64,000 nt of DNA from an uncultured Eggerthellaceae bacterium (GTDB lineage Bacteria; Actinomycetota; Coriobacteriia; Coriobacteriales; Eggerthellaceae): assembly GCA_934648845.1 (NCBI GenBank), contig CAKUFS010000008.1, forward strand, positions 1 to 64,000. Direction: 5' to 3'. Within the stretch, counting starts at the first letter, position 1. Each line of letters starts with the position of its first letter. Below are positions 16,205-23,859 of the stretch, one piece after another. The notes beneath the pieces are model-generated. The model saw only the letters and a list, made by a program, of their open reading frames with translations. It ran no database searches and was not told the origin of the DNA. Position numbers and translations under genes: made by a program.

Positions 16205-17011
16205 CTAGAGCAGGTATTTTTCAATAAACTCCCTGATAACACGTGTATCCAAGGGTGTTTCTGATGTCTCGTAAGTAGCCAAAAGCTGCTCGCCAGGGAA
16301 TATGCCGGCAAGCGCATAGCTGTTTAGCTTGCGCACCATACCCTCTCGATACTCGGCGTCATCCATGCCACCAAAATGCTCCCAATAATATTCCGCACGA
16401 GTGCGCTTGTTCAATACCGTAAAGTCAGGATAGACGGGATTGTATCCCCCCAGGTTGAGAGGGCGTTCGTATTTGTACGGCACGCCCGCCGCCTCCAGAG
16501 CATCGGCGATAAGCACTTCAGATTTCGAGCGCACCCGCACGCCACCGCGCGTGAACAGCGAATATGATCCAAACGGATGTGAATTACCTGCATACTCTTC
16601 AAGCTGCCAGCGTCGAGCATACTCGTCGTTTGACAAAATATAAGGCTCCACCAGCTCTTTTCGAGCATCAGACAGGTTTTCGTAAACCAAGGAAAGAACC
16701 CGTGATCCCAATAATTCACCCTTATCGCAGCGTACTTGAATTCGCTCAAGCAAAGCTTTTTCCTTTTCAGCAGATTTAAGCAAACGGACCTCATAATCCT
16801 TTTGCGCAAGAGCGCGAATTTGCTCCTGGTCGTCTCTGCCCAGGTAAACACCTTTTTTGTCCGCAGCCGTCTTGCGCCAATAATAGCGATTATTGCCCTT
16901 TGCCTTATCGATAAGCAAAGAACCCTCGGGCGCCTTGCTAAGTCCCTTTTGTGCCCACTCAATTGCATCGTTTAGCTCGGCCAGCTCTGATTTGACCTCA
17001 TCCTGCAACAT
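16205..17011 (-). CDS. predicted PD-(D/E)XK nuclease-fold protein of unknown function
   Basis: 268 aa. The N-terminal half (residues 1-120) is charged and probably helical or coiled-coil. The C-terminal half shows a restriction-endonuclease-like pattern: E165 in RSKSEVLIADAL, D196 in YPDFTVL and E211 in YYWEHFGG, with the spacing seen in PD-(D/E)XK enzymes that carry a PDF...WEH core. No methylase, helicase or specificity partner is adjacent. The gene is alone, looks AT-richer than its surroundings, and has four long inverted repeats upstream in a symmetric array (17043-17323), with the first 32 bp before the start codon. The fold assignment is by motif reading only; catalytic activity is inference. 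Confidence 0.65.
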   Translation of the reverse strand: MLQDEVKSELAELNDAIEWAQKGLSKAPEGSLLIDKAKGNNRYYWRKTAADKKGVYLGRDDQEQIRALAQKDYEVRLLKSAEKEKALLERIQVRCDKGELLGSRVLSLVYENLSDARKELVEPYILSNDEYARRWQLEEYAGNSHPFGSYSLFTRGGVRVRSKSEVLIADALEAAGVPYKYERPLNLGGYNPVYPDFTVLNKRTRAEYYWEHFGGMDDAEYREGMVRKLNSYALAGIFPGEQLLATYETSETPLDTRVIREFIEKYLL

Positions 17012-17042
17012 TGCACACCCCTTATTCCTTTGCTTTCGTCTA

Positions 17043-17323
17043 AAATAGGAGAAAATTGTATTTTCCCTATATTTCTCCTATTTATAGCACGGTCCACTTT
17101 GCCAAAATAGGAGAAAAATGAAATTTTTTAATTTTCCTCCTATTATTTAACCTGAATTTAGACAGTACACAGTGCAAAATGGGTCAAAACAAGCAAATTC
17201 ATTTGATAACTGAAAGAAAAAATAGGAGAAATTTTAACTTTTTGCCAAAATCTCCTATTTTGATCAAGTATCGCATATTAAAAATAGGAGGAAATCAAAA
17301 TTATTTTGATTTCCTCCTATTTT
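17043..17323. repeat. symmetric array of four long inverted repeats (AAATAGGAGAAA family)
   Basis: Four inverted repeats with centres at 17063, 17125, 17240 and 17302, so spacings of 62, 115 and 62 bp: the array is itself symmetric about 17182.5. Arms are variants of AAATAGGAGAAA and its complement. The fourth (17281-17323) is a perfect 20-bp hairpin with a 3-base loop. The DNA is much AT-richer than the flanks. It lies directly upstream of the nuclease-like gene. Confidence 0.92.
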
Positions 17324-17643
17324 TTGTTTTTGAAAGCCTGAAAAGAGCGACAAAGGCGCGGGACAGACGAGTATAAATCCACAACAGGTGCTTTAAACTC
17401 AACGATATCGAGTGCAAACCATGCCGTACAGGCATTCTAAGATATTGCTGCAACAAAGATGCCGGATTGACGAGTGCGAATCAACGGTATGTACTAAACA
17501 GAACAGCAGGCAGCCAACAAAAAAACTGCACCCGCAAAGAAACTTTAAAGATGAAAACCTGTATAAACATGCAGGTCTGGGAAACACGTGCTCCCCGCAA
17601 GTGCGATAATAGCATCACGAAAAGGCAGCGAAAGGAGACATTT
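17324..17643. other. intergenic region upstream of the YqeY-like gene
   Basis: About 320 bp beyond the repeat array. An open frame runs from here into the YqeY-like gene but has no ribosome binding site and no family similarity before 17644. No RNA gene or repeat was seen. Confidence 0.4.
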
Positions 17644-18084
17644 ATGGAGTATGCAGCCCTTGACGAAGAGATCAAAAACGCAATGCGCGCAAAGGACAGC
17701 CTGCGCCGAGACATTCTGCGCATGGTGAAGACCGAAATCAAAAGCATAGAGGTAAATGAGCGTCGCGAGATTACCGAAGCCGATGTAGATGCTATGCTTA
17801 AGCGCGTCATCAAGCAAACAAAAGAAACGCTAGAAGATTCCAAAAAGGGTTCCGACCAAGAGCGCACCGATAAACTTGCTGCTCAAGTTGCTGTTTTGGA
17901 AGAATATCTGCCCCAGCAGCTGTCGGGCAATGCGCTGATCGCCCTCATCGAGGAAAAGATTGCTGAGTTGGGTGCCTCGTCCAAAAAGGACATGGGCAAA
18001 GTCATGGGCGCTCTTACTGCTGCAACCGGCGGCAATTTCGACAAAGCAGCCGCCGCAAAAGAAATAGGCGCTCGACTTTCGTAA
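17644..18084 (+). CDS. GatB/YqeY domain-containing protein
   Basis: 146 aa, the usual length for stand-alone YqeY proteins. The sequence follows the family pattern throughout: an N-terminal KNAMRAKDSLRRDILRMVKTEIK-type helix, the middle EEYLPQQLS motif, and the C-terminal KKDMGKVMGALTAATGGNFD helix-turn that resembles the tRNA-binding tail domain of GatB. Function in isolation is not established; a tRNA or amidotransferase-related role is presumed. The ATG is set by a GAAAGGAGA site 7 bases upstream; the open frame continues further upstream without support. Confidence 0.93.
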   Translation: MEYAALDEEIKNAMRAKDSLRRDILRMVKTEIKSIEVNERREITEADVDAMLKRVIKQTKETLEDSKKGSDQERTDKLAAQVAVLEEYLPQQLSGNALIALIEEKIAELGASSKKDMGKVMGALTAATGGNFDKAAAAKEIGARLS

Positions 18085-18153
18085 AAGGGACTTTGACCTG
18101 CAATCGAAGGGCGAAAAGTACATACCCACCGCAACCACGTAGGTCGAAGTGGA

Positions 18154-18195
18154 CAAGTTGCAAGACGCACATCGATAACAAAACCTTGCAACTTG
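18154..18195. repeat. 11-bp inverted repeat upstream of the flavin reductase gene
   Basis: CAAGTTGCAAG (18154-18164) and CTTGCAACTTG (18185-18195) are perfect reverse complements 20 bases apart, 60 bp before the start at 18255. No T-tract follows, so an operator is more likely than a terminator; a redox-responsive regulator would suit the flavoprotein gene but is not shown. Confidence 0.5.
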
Positions 18196-18254
18196 CAAAG
18201 ACGAAAGCATCATGAGCATTTGTCAGAGAAAATCTTTTGAGAGAGGAATTCATC

Positions 18255-18797
18255 ATGGCAAACATCTTGGTAGTGCACGGCAGTCCCCGAAAAGACGGAA
18301 ACAGCCAAATAATGGCAGACGCGTTTATCGAGAGCGCACGTGAAGCGGGCAACGAAATTCGCGTAGCTCACGTAGGCAACGCGAAAATCAACGGCTGCTT
18401 GGGCTGCGAATATTGCTTCACCCATGGTGGCGAGTGCTGCCAAAAGGATGACATGCAAAACTTCTACGGCGACCTGGAATGGGCGGACACCGTTGTTTAC
18501 GCGTTCCCGCTTTATTACTACAGCTACCCCGCGCAAGTGAAAGCATTCATGGATCGCCAGTTCTGCGCCATAGGCGGACGCAAGTTTGCCATGAAACGCA
18601 CCGCACTGCTCATGCCGTTCGAGGACAAAGACATCACCACTGCCGATGGCCTGGTGAAAAGCTTTGAGATTGCCATGAATTACTCTCACCAGGAAATTCT
18701 GGGCATTGTTCTGTGCAATAACAGCTACGAAAAAGGCGCTGTTAACGACAAGCCTGCAATTGAGGAATGCCGCAAGCTGGGTGCCTCCATCAAGTAG
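18255..18797 (+). CDS. NADPH-dependent FMN reductase / flavodoxin-like protein
   Basis: 180 aa. The start ILVVHGSPRKDGNSQIMADAF is the phosphate-binding loop of the flavodoxin-like NAD(P)H reductase family. CLGCEYCFTHGGECCQKDDM carries the CxxCxxC cysteines usual in the iron-sulphur flavoprotein/multimeric reductase branch, and AFPLYYYSYPAQVKAFMDR is the second FMN loop. Likely a quinone, nitro or azo-type reductase or electron shuttle. The ATG at 18255 has a GAGAGGA site. An 11-bp inverted repeat lies 60 bp upstream. Confidence 0.9.
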   Translation: MANILVVHGSPRKDGNSQIMADAFIESAREAGNEIRVAHVGNAKINGCLGCEYCFTHGGECCQKDDMQNFYGDLEWADTVVYAFPLYYYSYPAQVKAFMDRQFCAIGGRKFAMKRTALLMPFEDKDITTADGLVKSFEIAMNYSHQEILGIVLCNNSYEKGAVNDKPAIEECRKLGASIK

Positions 18798-18998
18798 CGT
18801 GCCGCGCGCAATGCAGTAGCGGGGTCTCGCTCGCACGGAAAATCGATCGAATGGACTGCGCTGCCCACGAACGCGGAACAGCGACAACCGCACGGGCGAA
18901 TGACCGGTCGTCGCCCTGCAGGAGGGGTGTTATGTGGTGTACATCTCCACCCTTTTTATCCCGCTTTCCCCCGTTTTCAGAAGCCCGGGAAAAGAAAC

Positions 18999-19033
18999 AG
19001 GTCAGGGCGAATACCGCTCTGACCTGGCTTTTT
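18999..19033. terminator. bidirectional terminator between the flavin reductase gene and tRNA-Arg
   Basis: AGGTCAGGGCG (18999-19009) and CGCTCTGACCT (19015-19025) form an 11-bp stem with one mismatch. The plus strand continues GGCTTTTTC and the minus strand GTTTCTTTTC, so it can end transcripts from both the flavin reductase side and the convergent tRNA gene. Confidence 0.8.
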
Positions 19034-19035
19034 CA

Positions 19036-19111
19036 TGGTGCCCCCGAGATGATTCGAACATCCGACGCACGGTTTAGGAAACCGACGCTCTATCCCCTGA
19101 GCTACGGAGGC
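19036..19111 (-). tRNA. tRNA-Arg (anticodon CCU)
   Basis: 76 nt including an encoded CCA (19036-19038). The acceptor stem GCCTCCG pairs with CGGGGGC allowing one G-U pair, the D-arm is AGCTC...GAGC, and the T-arm contains GGATG-TTCGAAT-CATCT. The anticodon loop TTCCTAA gives CCT, reading AGG. Confidence 0.95.
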
Positions 19112-19189
19112 AACTTGCTCGCGAAAGCGAACTTTGTTATTGTACCATGACGTTTTACTCTTGCGCGAAATTAGAAAGAAAGGCACTTC

Positions 19190-19843
19190 ATGTCACCGCG
19201 ATTTGACGCATATGTTTTCGACCTAGACGGCACGCTGCTTGACACCATGGACGATTTCGTTGCCGTGACCAACACGACATTAGCCCAAATGGGAAGCAAG
19301 CGCACTTACACGCGCCAGGAAATACTGGAATGCTTTCAACGCGGCGGCATCGTGGTGCTTTTACAGGAAGAGCTGGGACAAGAACTGCCCGAAGAAAAAG
19401 GGAAGGAAGTCTATCGCACTTGGTATGGCACGTTTGCTGAGCACGGCCTGGAACACACCAAGCTCTATCCGCACGTCAAAGAAACACTGACAGCGCTGAA
19501 AGCCCAAGGCGCAAAACTAGCGGTGCTCTCAAACAAGCGCGATGAAGACGCCAAGATGACCATCAACCATTTTTTTCCGGGAATCTTCGATGCCGTTCAC
19601 GGAGAAAGCCCTGATTATCCGCGCAAACCTAACCCGCAAGGCCTGCTGAATACCATGAAAGAATTAGGCGTTACGGCGCACGAAACCGCCTATGTGGGAG
19701 ACTCCGCAGGCGATGTCCGCGTGGCGCAAGTAACGGGCGCGTTTGCAGTAGCAGTTGAATACGGATATGGCACGAACGGGAACATCGGCGAAACCAACCC
19801 CGATGCCCTGATTTCGCAATTCGATCAGCTGCTGTCGCTCTAA
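19190..19843 (+). CDS. HAD-family hydrolase (phosphoglycolate phosphatase-like)
   Basis: 217 aa. Motif I is FDLDGTLLDT, motif II the Ser of VLSNKRDED, the motif III lysine lies in RKPNPQGL, and motif IV is YVGDSAGDVRVA. Subfamily IA with a helical cap, close in layout to phosphoglycolate phosphatase (Gph). It is the second such enzyme in the window (the other is at 10355-11008); the two share only family motifs. Site GAAAGG precedes the ATG. It converges on the 5-formyl-THF cyclo-ligase gene across 89 bp with no clear terminator. Confidence 0.9.
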   Translation: MSPRFDAYVFDLDGTLLDTMDDFVAVTNTTLAQMGSKRTYTRQEILECFQRGGIVVLLQEELGQELPEEKGKEVYRTWYGTFAEHGLEHTKLYPHVKETLTALKAQGAKLAVLSNKRDEDAKMTINHFFPGIFDAVHGESPDYPRKPNPQGLLNTMKELGVTAHETAYVGDSAGDVRVAQVTGAFAVAVEYGYGTNGNIGETNPDALISQFDQLLSL

Positions 19844-19932
19844 ACGGACAATACGGGAAGCATGGGGATCCGCAGGCGCCGAACCACGGGCGCCGAACGC
19901 CGCCAGCAAGCTGCGGAATCAAAATCCAACAG

Positions 19933-20577
19933 CTACGCGTGAATAACCTGGGGAATTGCCAGGTCAAAATCCGCGCGAGGAACACGCGGGACGCACTGCT
20001 CGTCAAAAGCAACACCCGACACCCAGCAATTTTCACGCAGTTGCGGCAAGTAGCGATCGTAATTTCCCCCGCCGTAACCCAAACGGCCCCCTTGGCTGTC
20101 AAAAGCGACCAGCGGCATCACTAAAGCATCCAGTTCATCAGGAGAAACAAGAGGAAAACGCTCGAAATCAAAGTCGTTCGGATCAAGATTCTTGGCAGGC
20201 TTCGCAAGGAATGCCTCTTGGCGCAAAAGAGCCGTCTTATAATCAACGCCCACGAAAAGCATGGTGTAACCAGGGGCTTCTTCTTGCAAAACCATCACGG
20301 GAAGGGCAATACGCCAACCCACATGTTGAGCATAGCGAACAACATAGCGCAAGTCGACTTCACTGCCAAGTGCAGAAAACAGGCCAACCAGCGGCTGTTT
20401 TCCCGACACAGACCCCGTCTGCCCAAAAGCTACCTCTAGCTGCTCTATAACCTCGCGACAAATAGCAGCGCTTTTTTGGTCACGAACAGCAGGGTCCATT
20501 TCATTGCGACGCGCAATAACGCTCTTACGCAAAGCGGCTTTTTCCTGAGAAATGTCTGCACCATCAACAGCGACCAT
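19933..20577 (-). CDS. 5-formyltetrahydrofolate cyclo-ligase
   Basis: 214 aa. Converts 5-formyl-THF to 5,10-methenyl-THF with ATP, returning the stored folate form to one-carbon metabolism. Marks: KAALRKSVIARRNEMDP with the N-terminal ATP-site lysine/arginines, VGLFSALGSEVDLR, and the family signature GGRLGYGGGNYDRYLPQL near the C-terminus. The ATG at 20577 with an AGAGGA site was preferred over a TTG seven codons earlier. It lies 132 bp downstream of the NRAMP-type transporter gene and may share its transcript. Confidence 0.95.
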   Translation of the reverse strand: MVAVDGADISQEKAALRKSVIARRNEMDPAVRDQKSAAICREVIEQLEVAFGQTGSVSGKQPLVGLFSALGSEVDLRYVVRYAQHVGWRIALPVMVLQEEAPGYTMLFVGVDYKTALLRQEAFLAKPAKNLDPNDFDFERFPLVSPDELDALVMPLVAFDSQGGRLGYGGGNYDRYLPQLRENCWVSGVAFDEQCVPRVPRADFDLAIPQVIHA

Positions 20578-20709
20578 CGCAAAATCCTCTCGCCCCAAAC
20601 GTTACCCGAAGCCCAACCAGCTGCCAGCGGCTCTGCGCACGAGCTCGCCAGCAGCTCGCCCGGCAGCGCAACCAACCAACAGCGCGCCCCGCAACCAACG
20701 ACCCCAAAG

Positions 20710-22023
20710 CTATCCGAGCCCCAGCACCTGCATAACCAAGAGCGCCACCGTGAGCAGCGTGACCACCACAACAGTCGCCCAAATCAGCACGCGGGAAATG
20801 CGACCCGACACGTACTTTCCCATAATGCGCTTATCGGAGCTGATAAGCGCCATGAATACCAGCAGCACCGGCAGAATAACACCGCAAACGAACTGGGAAA
20901 ACAGCATAATGGACATCAGATTGATATTCGGAATCAAAACGATAAGGGCAGAAAAGATAATCACAAACGTCAAGATGCCCTTGAACATGGGGGCTTCTTT
21001 CCAAGTGAAATCAACGCCGGCTTCCCAACCGAACGCTTCGCAAATAACGAATGCCGTGGTCAACGGCAAAACGCATGCCGCCAAAAACGATGCGCCAATC
21101 AGGCCGACCGCGAACAGCATTTGCGCGTAGGGACCCGCAAACGGCTCCAAGGCGCGCGCGGCATCGGCGGCACTTTCAATCGACACGCCTTCGGGATACA
21201 AGACAGCTCCCGTGGTTACCACGATAAACCACGCCACCAGGCACGCTGCCACTGTTCCCGAAATCGCATCGACGCGCATGGGCAGCGCGTCATCTACGCT
21301 CATGCCTTTTTCCACAATGTTGCTTTGCATGTTGAAGATCATCCACGGCGCAATCGTGGTACCCACCATAGCAATCATCAGCGAGATATAATTCGTGTCA
21401 TTCATGATTGCGGGCGTAAACGTGCAGGCCAGCGCCTGTCCCCAATCGGGCTGCGCCATAACGGCCGCAATCACATACGTAATGAACACCAGCGAAATAG
21501 CCAAAAAGATGCGCTCGACGCGCTTGTAATTTCCACCCACAACCAGCAGCCATACCACCAGCGCCGCAATCGGAACGGTCACATACTTGGAAACGCCGAA
21601 CATCTCCATGCCGCCCGCAATACCCGCGAACTGCGAAATAATCGTTGCCACGTTGCCAATAAGCAGTGCAACCATAGCAAGAGCGGTCAAACGGATACCG
21701 AAACGCTCGCGAATCAGCGCGGCGTAACCTTTGCCGGTAACCGCGCCCATACGGCTTGCCGTAAGCTGAACAACCACCAAAAGGATGCACATAATGGGAA
21801 GCGCCCACAGCGTTTTGTACCCAAACAGAGCGCCAACCTGGGAATACGTTGCAATACCGCCAGCATCGTTGCCCGCCATAGCCGTGATAATGCCCGGCCC
21901 CATAGCCGCCAAAATCACCATGAGCTTTGACTTTTTCGGCAGCTTGCCTTTTTCCTCGCTCTGCGCTGGCTCATCCCCTGTGGAAGTTGCCAGCTCAATG
22001 AGCTCTTCTTCCTTCATAACCAT
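20710..22023 (-). CDS. NRAMP-family divalent metal transporter, probably Mg2+/Mn2+ (NRMT-like)
   Basis: 437 aa with about 11 hydrophobic segments in the SLC11/NRAMP arrangement. The first helix reads GPGIITAMAGNDAGGIATY, where classical NRAMP proteins have a DPGN metal-binding motif, and the helix-6 region is TTIAPWMIFNMQSN instead of the usual MPHN-containing motif. This departure is of the kind described for NRAMP-related magnesium transporters; from memory, one was characterised from Eggerthella lenta. The start codon lies 3 bases after the stop of an MgtE-N/CBS protein, so the two are translationally coupled, which supports magnesium rather than iron or manganese. Substrate remains inference. 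Confidence 0.85.
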   Translation of the reverse strand: MVMKEEELIELATSTGDEPAQSEEKGKLPKKSKLMVILAAMGPGIITAMAGNDAGGIATYSQVGALFGYKTLWALPIMCILLVVVQLTASRMGAVTGKGYAALIRERFGIRLTALAMVALLIGNVATIISQFAGIAGGMEMFGVSKYVTVPIAALVVWLLVVGGNYKRVERIFLAISLVFITYVIAAVMAQPDWGQALACTFTPAIMNDTNYISLMIAMVGTTIAPWMIFNMQSNIVEKGMSVDDALPMRVDAISGTVAACLVAWFIVVTTGAVLYPEGVSIESAADAARALEPFAGPYAQMLFAVGLIGASFLAACVLPLTTAFVICEAFGWEAGVDFTWKEAPMFKGILTFVIIFSALIVLIPNINLMSIMLFSQFVCGVILPVLLVFMALISSDKRIMGKYVSGRISRVLIWATVVVVTLLTVALLVMQVLGLG

Positions 22024-22026
22024 GAT

Positions 22027-23373
22027 TTAGCTCCAGGGGTAGTGCAGCAGTTGCAAAAGGATAACCGTGTAGAGCGCTATAAACGCCAGCACGCCCAACA
22101 CGATTCCCACCACAACAATCGGTTTGAACTTCTTTTCAATGGCGTCATCTTCAACAGCATCCCACGCGTCATCGGTGGTAACAATGCCCAAAATGGACCC
22201 ATCTTCGTCCACAACAGGCAGCGCGGGCAAGTTGTATTTGAAGATAGTCTCAACCACGTCGTCTTCAGTCGTATCAGGCGGAATGGAAATGACCTCGTCA
22301 AACATGACATCGTGCATGTGCTTCGATTCCGGAGCAAGCACCAGCGTGCGCAACGACGCCACACCCACCAGCTTATCGTACTCATCGCACACATACACAT
22401 GATGAATGGACGGGTGATCCTCGGGAAGGGCACGCAGCAGCTCGATGGTATCGTGCACGGTGTCTTCCTCGTGCACTTGCACGAACTGCGTGGTCATCAT
22501 GCCGCCAGCCGTGCCGTCCTTGAAGCCCAAAAGCCCGCGAATCTCCGCTGCTTCCTCTACGCCCATCAGGCGCAATAGCGTTTCAGCTTTCTCGTACGAC
22601 AAATCGCGCACAATGTCGGCTGCTTCGTCGGGGTCCATTTTTGCCAGCATGACAGACGCCTGGGCGTCGGGCAGGTCGTCGATGAATTCCGCCTGATACT
22701 CGTCTTCCATTTCGGAGATTGCTTCCGAAGCCTGGTTCATGTCCAAGTGCTTGAACACGTTCGCACGCTGCTGTGGGTCAAGCTGCTCCAAAATGTCTGC
22801 CACATCGGCCGGATGCAGCTCATCCAAACGCTTGTGCGTTACAGAAAGCTGCACTTCAGACAAGTCGCGGTCCAAAAGGTCCATGTAATTCCAAGCAATG
22901 ATCTGCTCGTCAATGGGATGCTTCATAGCCTTTGCCGCCGACACCACCGCGCGCTCAAGCAGCGGATGAAGCCCGCGCAAGATACCGCGAACGCCCACTT
23001 CAGCGCCAAGAAGACGCAGCTGACTGCCCGATTCGGAAAGCTTTAGGTCGTTTACGCGCACAACCTTCATGCCCTGCGTATCAACAATTTGGCGGTCCAT
23101 CAAATCGCGCGCCAGCAACACTTCATCGGGCTGCAGGTAGCTGAAACGGATATCGTGGCTTTTAACGGAAAGCTTGATGCCTTCCTCGTCGAACTGGTCC
23201 ACGTACTTGCGCCATGAAATCATGAACGGCACGCGACCCGGCCCCTGAAACGCCAGGCTCGTAACGCGCGGGAAGACCTCGCCTGTCTGAATGGCCAGGT
23301 CAGAGATAACACCGATGCGCTCCCCTTCGGAGTCAACCACCGGCTTTCCTTTAATTTGAGAGAGATAAAGCAT
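22027..23373 (-). CDS. PRC-barrel / MgtE-N / CBS-pair protein with a single C-terminal membrane helix
   Basis: 448 aa. The N-terminus (IKGKPVVDSEGERIGVISDL, and a second unit near DRQIVDTQGMKVVRVNDL) has PRC-barrel character. Residues about 180-300 match the superhelical MgtE N-domain (LHPADVADILEQLDPQQRA, MDPDEAADIVRDL, GTAGGMMTTQ). Residues about 300-415 form a CBS pair. The five-helix MgtE channel is missing; only one hydrophobic helix (about 424-445) follows. In MgtE the N and CBS domains sense Mg2+ and gate the pore. Here they probably sense Mg2+ and regulate the NRAMP-type transporter encoded 3 bases downstream. Confidence 0.85.
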   Translation of the reverse strand: MLYLSQIKGKPVVDSEGERIGVISDLAIQTGEVFPRVTSLAFQGPGRVPFMISWRKYVDQFDEEGIKLSVKSHDIRFSYLQPDEVLLARDLMDRQIVDTQGMKVVRVNDLKLSESGSQLRLLGAEVGVRGILRGLHPLLERAVVSAAKAMKHPIDEQIIAWNYMDLLDRDLSEVQLSVTHKRLDELHPADVADILEQLDPQQRANVFKHLDMNQASEAISEMEDEYQAEFIDDLPDAQASVMLAKMDPDEAADIVRDLSYEKAETLLRLMGVEEAAEIRGLLGFKDGTAGGMMTTQFVQVHEEDTVHDTIELLRALPEDHPSIHHVYVCDEYDKLVGVASLRTLVLAPESKHMHDVMFDEVISIPPDTTEDDVVETIFKYNLPALPVVDEDGSILGIVTTDDAWDAVEDDAIEKKFKPIVVVGIVLGVLAFIALYTVILLQLLHYPWS

Positions 23374-23859
23374 TGAGCTTCCCCTTTACTTGGCACGACG
23401 CGGCACACCACAACGAAGCGCGCCGCCAGACGCGATTTCGCTTATATGCATAGACGTGACACAGCCGACGTTCTTCGGCTGCCAAAAGAAGGAAGCCGAA
23501 GGATTACATACTGTGAGGTTTCTGTTTTCGAACCTTCAAGTACGTTCCTTTCCTTTTTCCTGTAGATGTGAAATGTATGCCGCAGGGCCAGACACGCTGC
23601 CAGCTGGCTCGCGCGCGCTTGCCATTCGCGTTGCGCTACCGACACCAACCGTTCACGCATTAAAAAAGCGAGCAAGACCATGGCATACATTAGCCCATAA
23701 ATCTTACTCGCTTGATACTGCCAGCGCAAGAAGGAATCGGCGAAGCGCACGTCAAAGCCACAAAACGCTGCTTGTGGCTGCGTGAAACTGCTTGTGGTGA
23801 CGCGGCATTGCTTGCATCGCCACCCACTCGAGCAGCTGGCGCTCGCCGCTGCGCTCCTG
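23374..23859. other. intergenic region between MgtE-N/CBS and LCP genes
   Basis: 486 bp, no supported gene. An inverted repeat AAGCGAG...CTCGCTT (about 23667-23714) and a direct repeat ACTGCTTGTGG-like (about 23767 and 23787) are present. No M-box or other Mg riboswitch core was recognised ahead of the MgtE-N/CBS gene. Confidence 0.4.

Noticed and set aside
17043..17323. CRISPR array or transposon ends
   Set aside because: Each unit is an inverted repeat pair, spacing is symmetric but not uniform, and there is no transposase or terminal duplication.
18931..19150. Small plus-strand frame with a strong AGGAGG site beginning MWCTSPPF
   Set aside because: It reads straight through the antisense of tRNA-Arg and the terminator; translations of this kind (EMIRTSDARFRKPTLYPLSYGG-type in part) are known false predictions from antisense tRNA.
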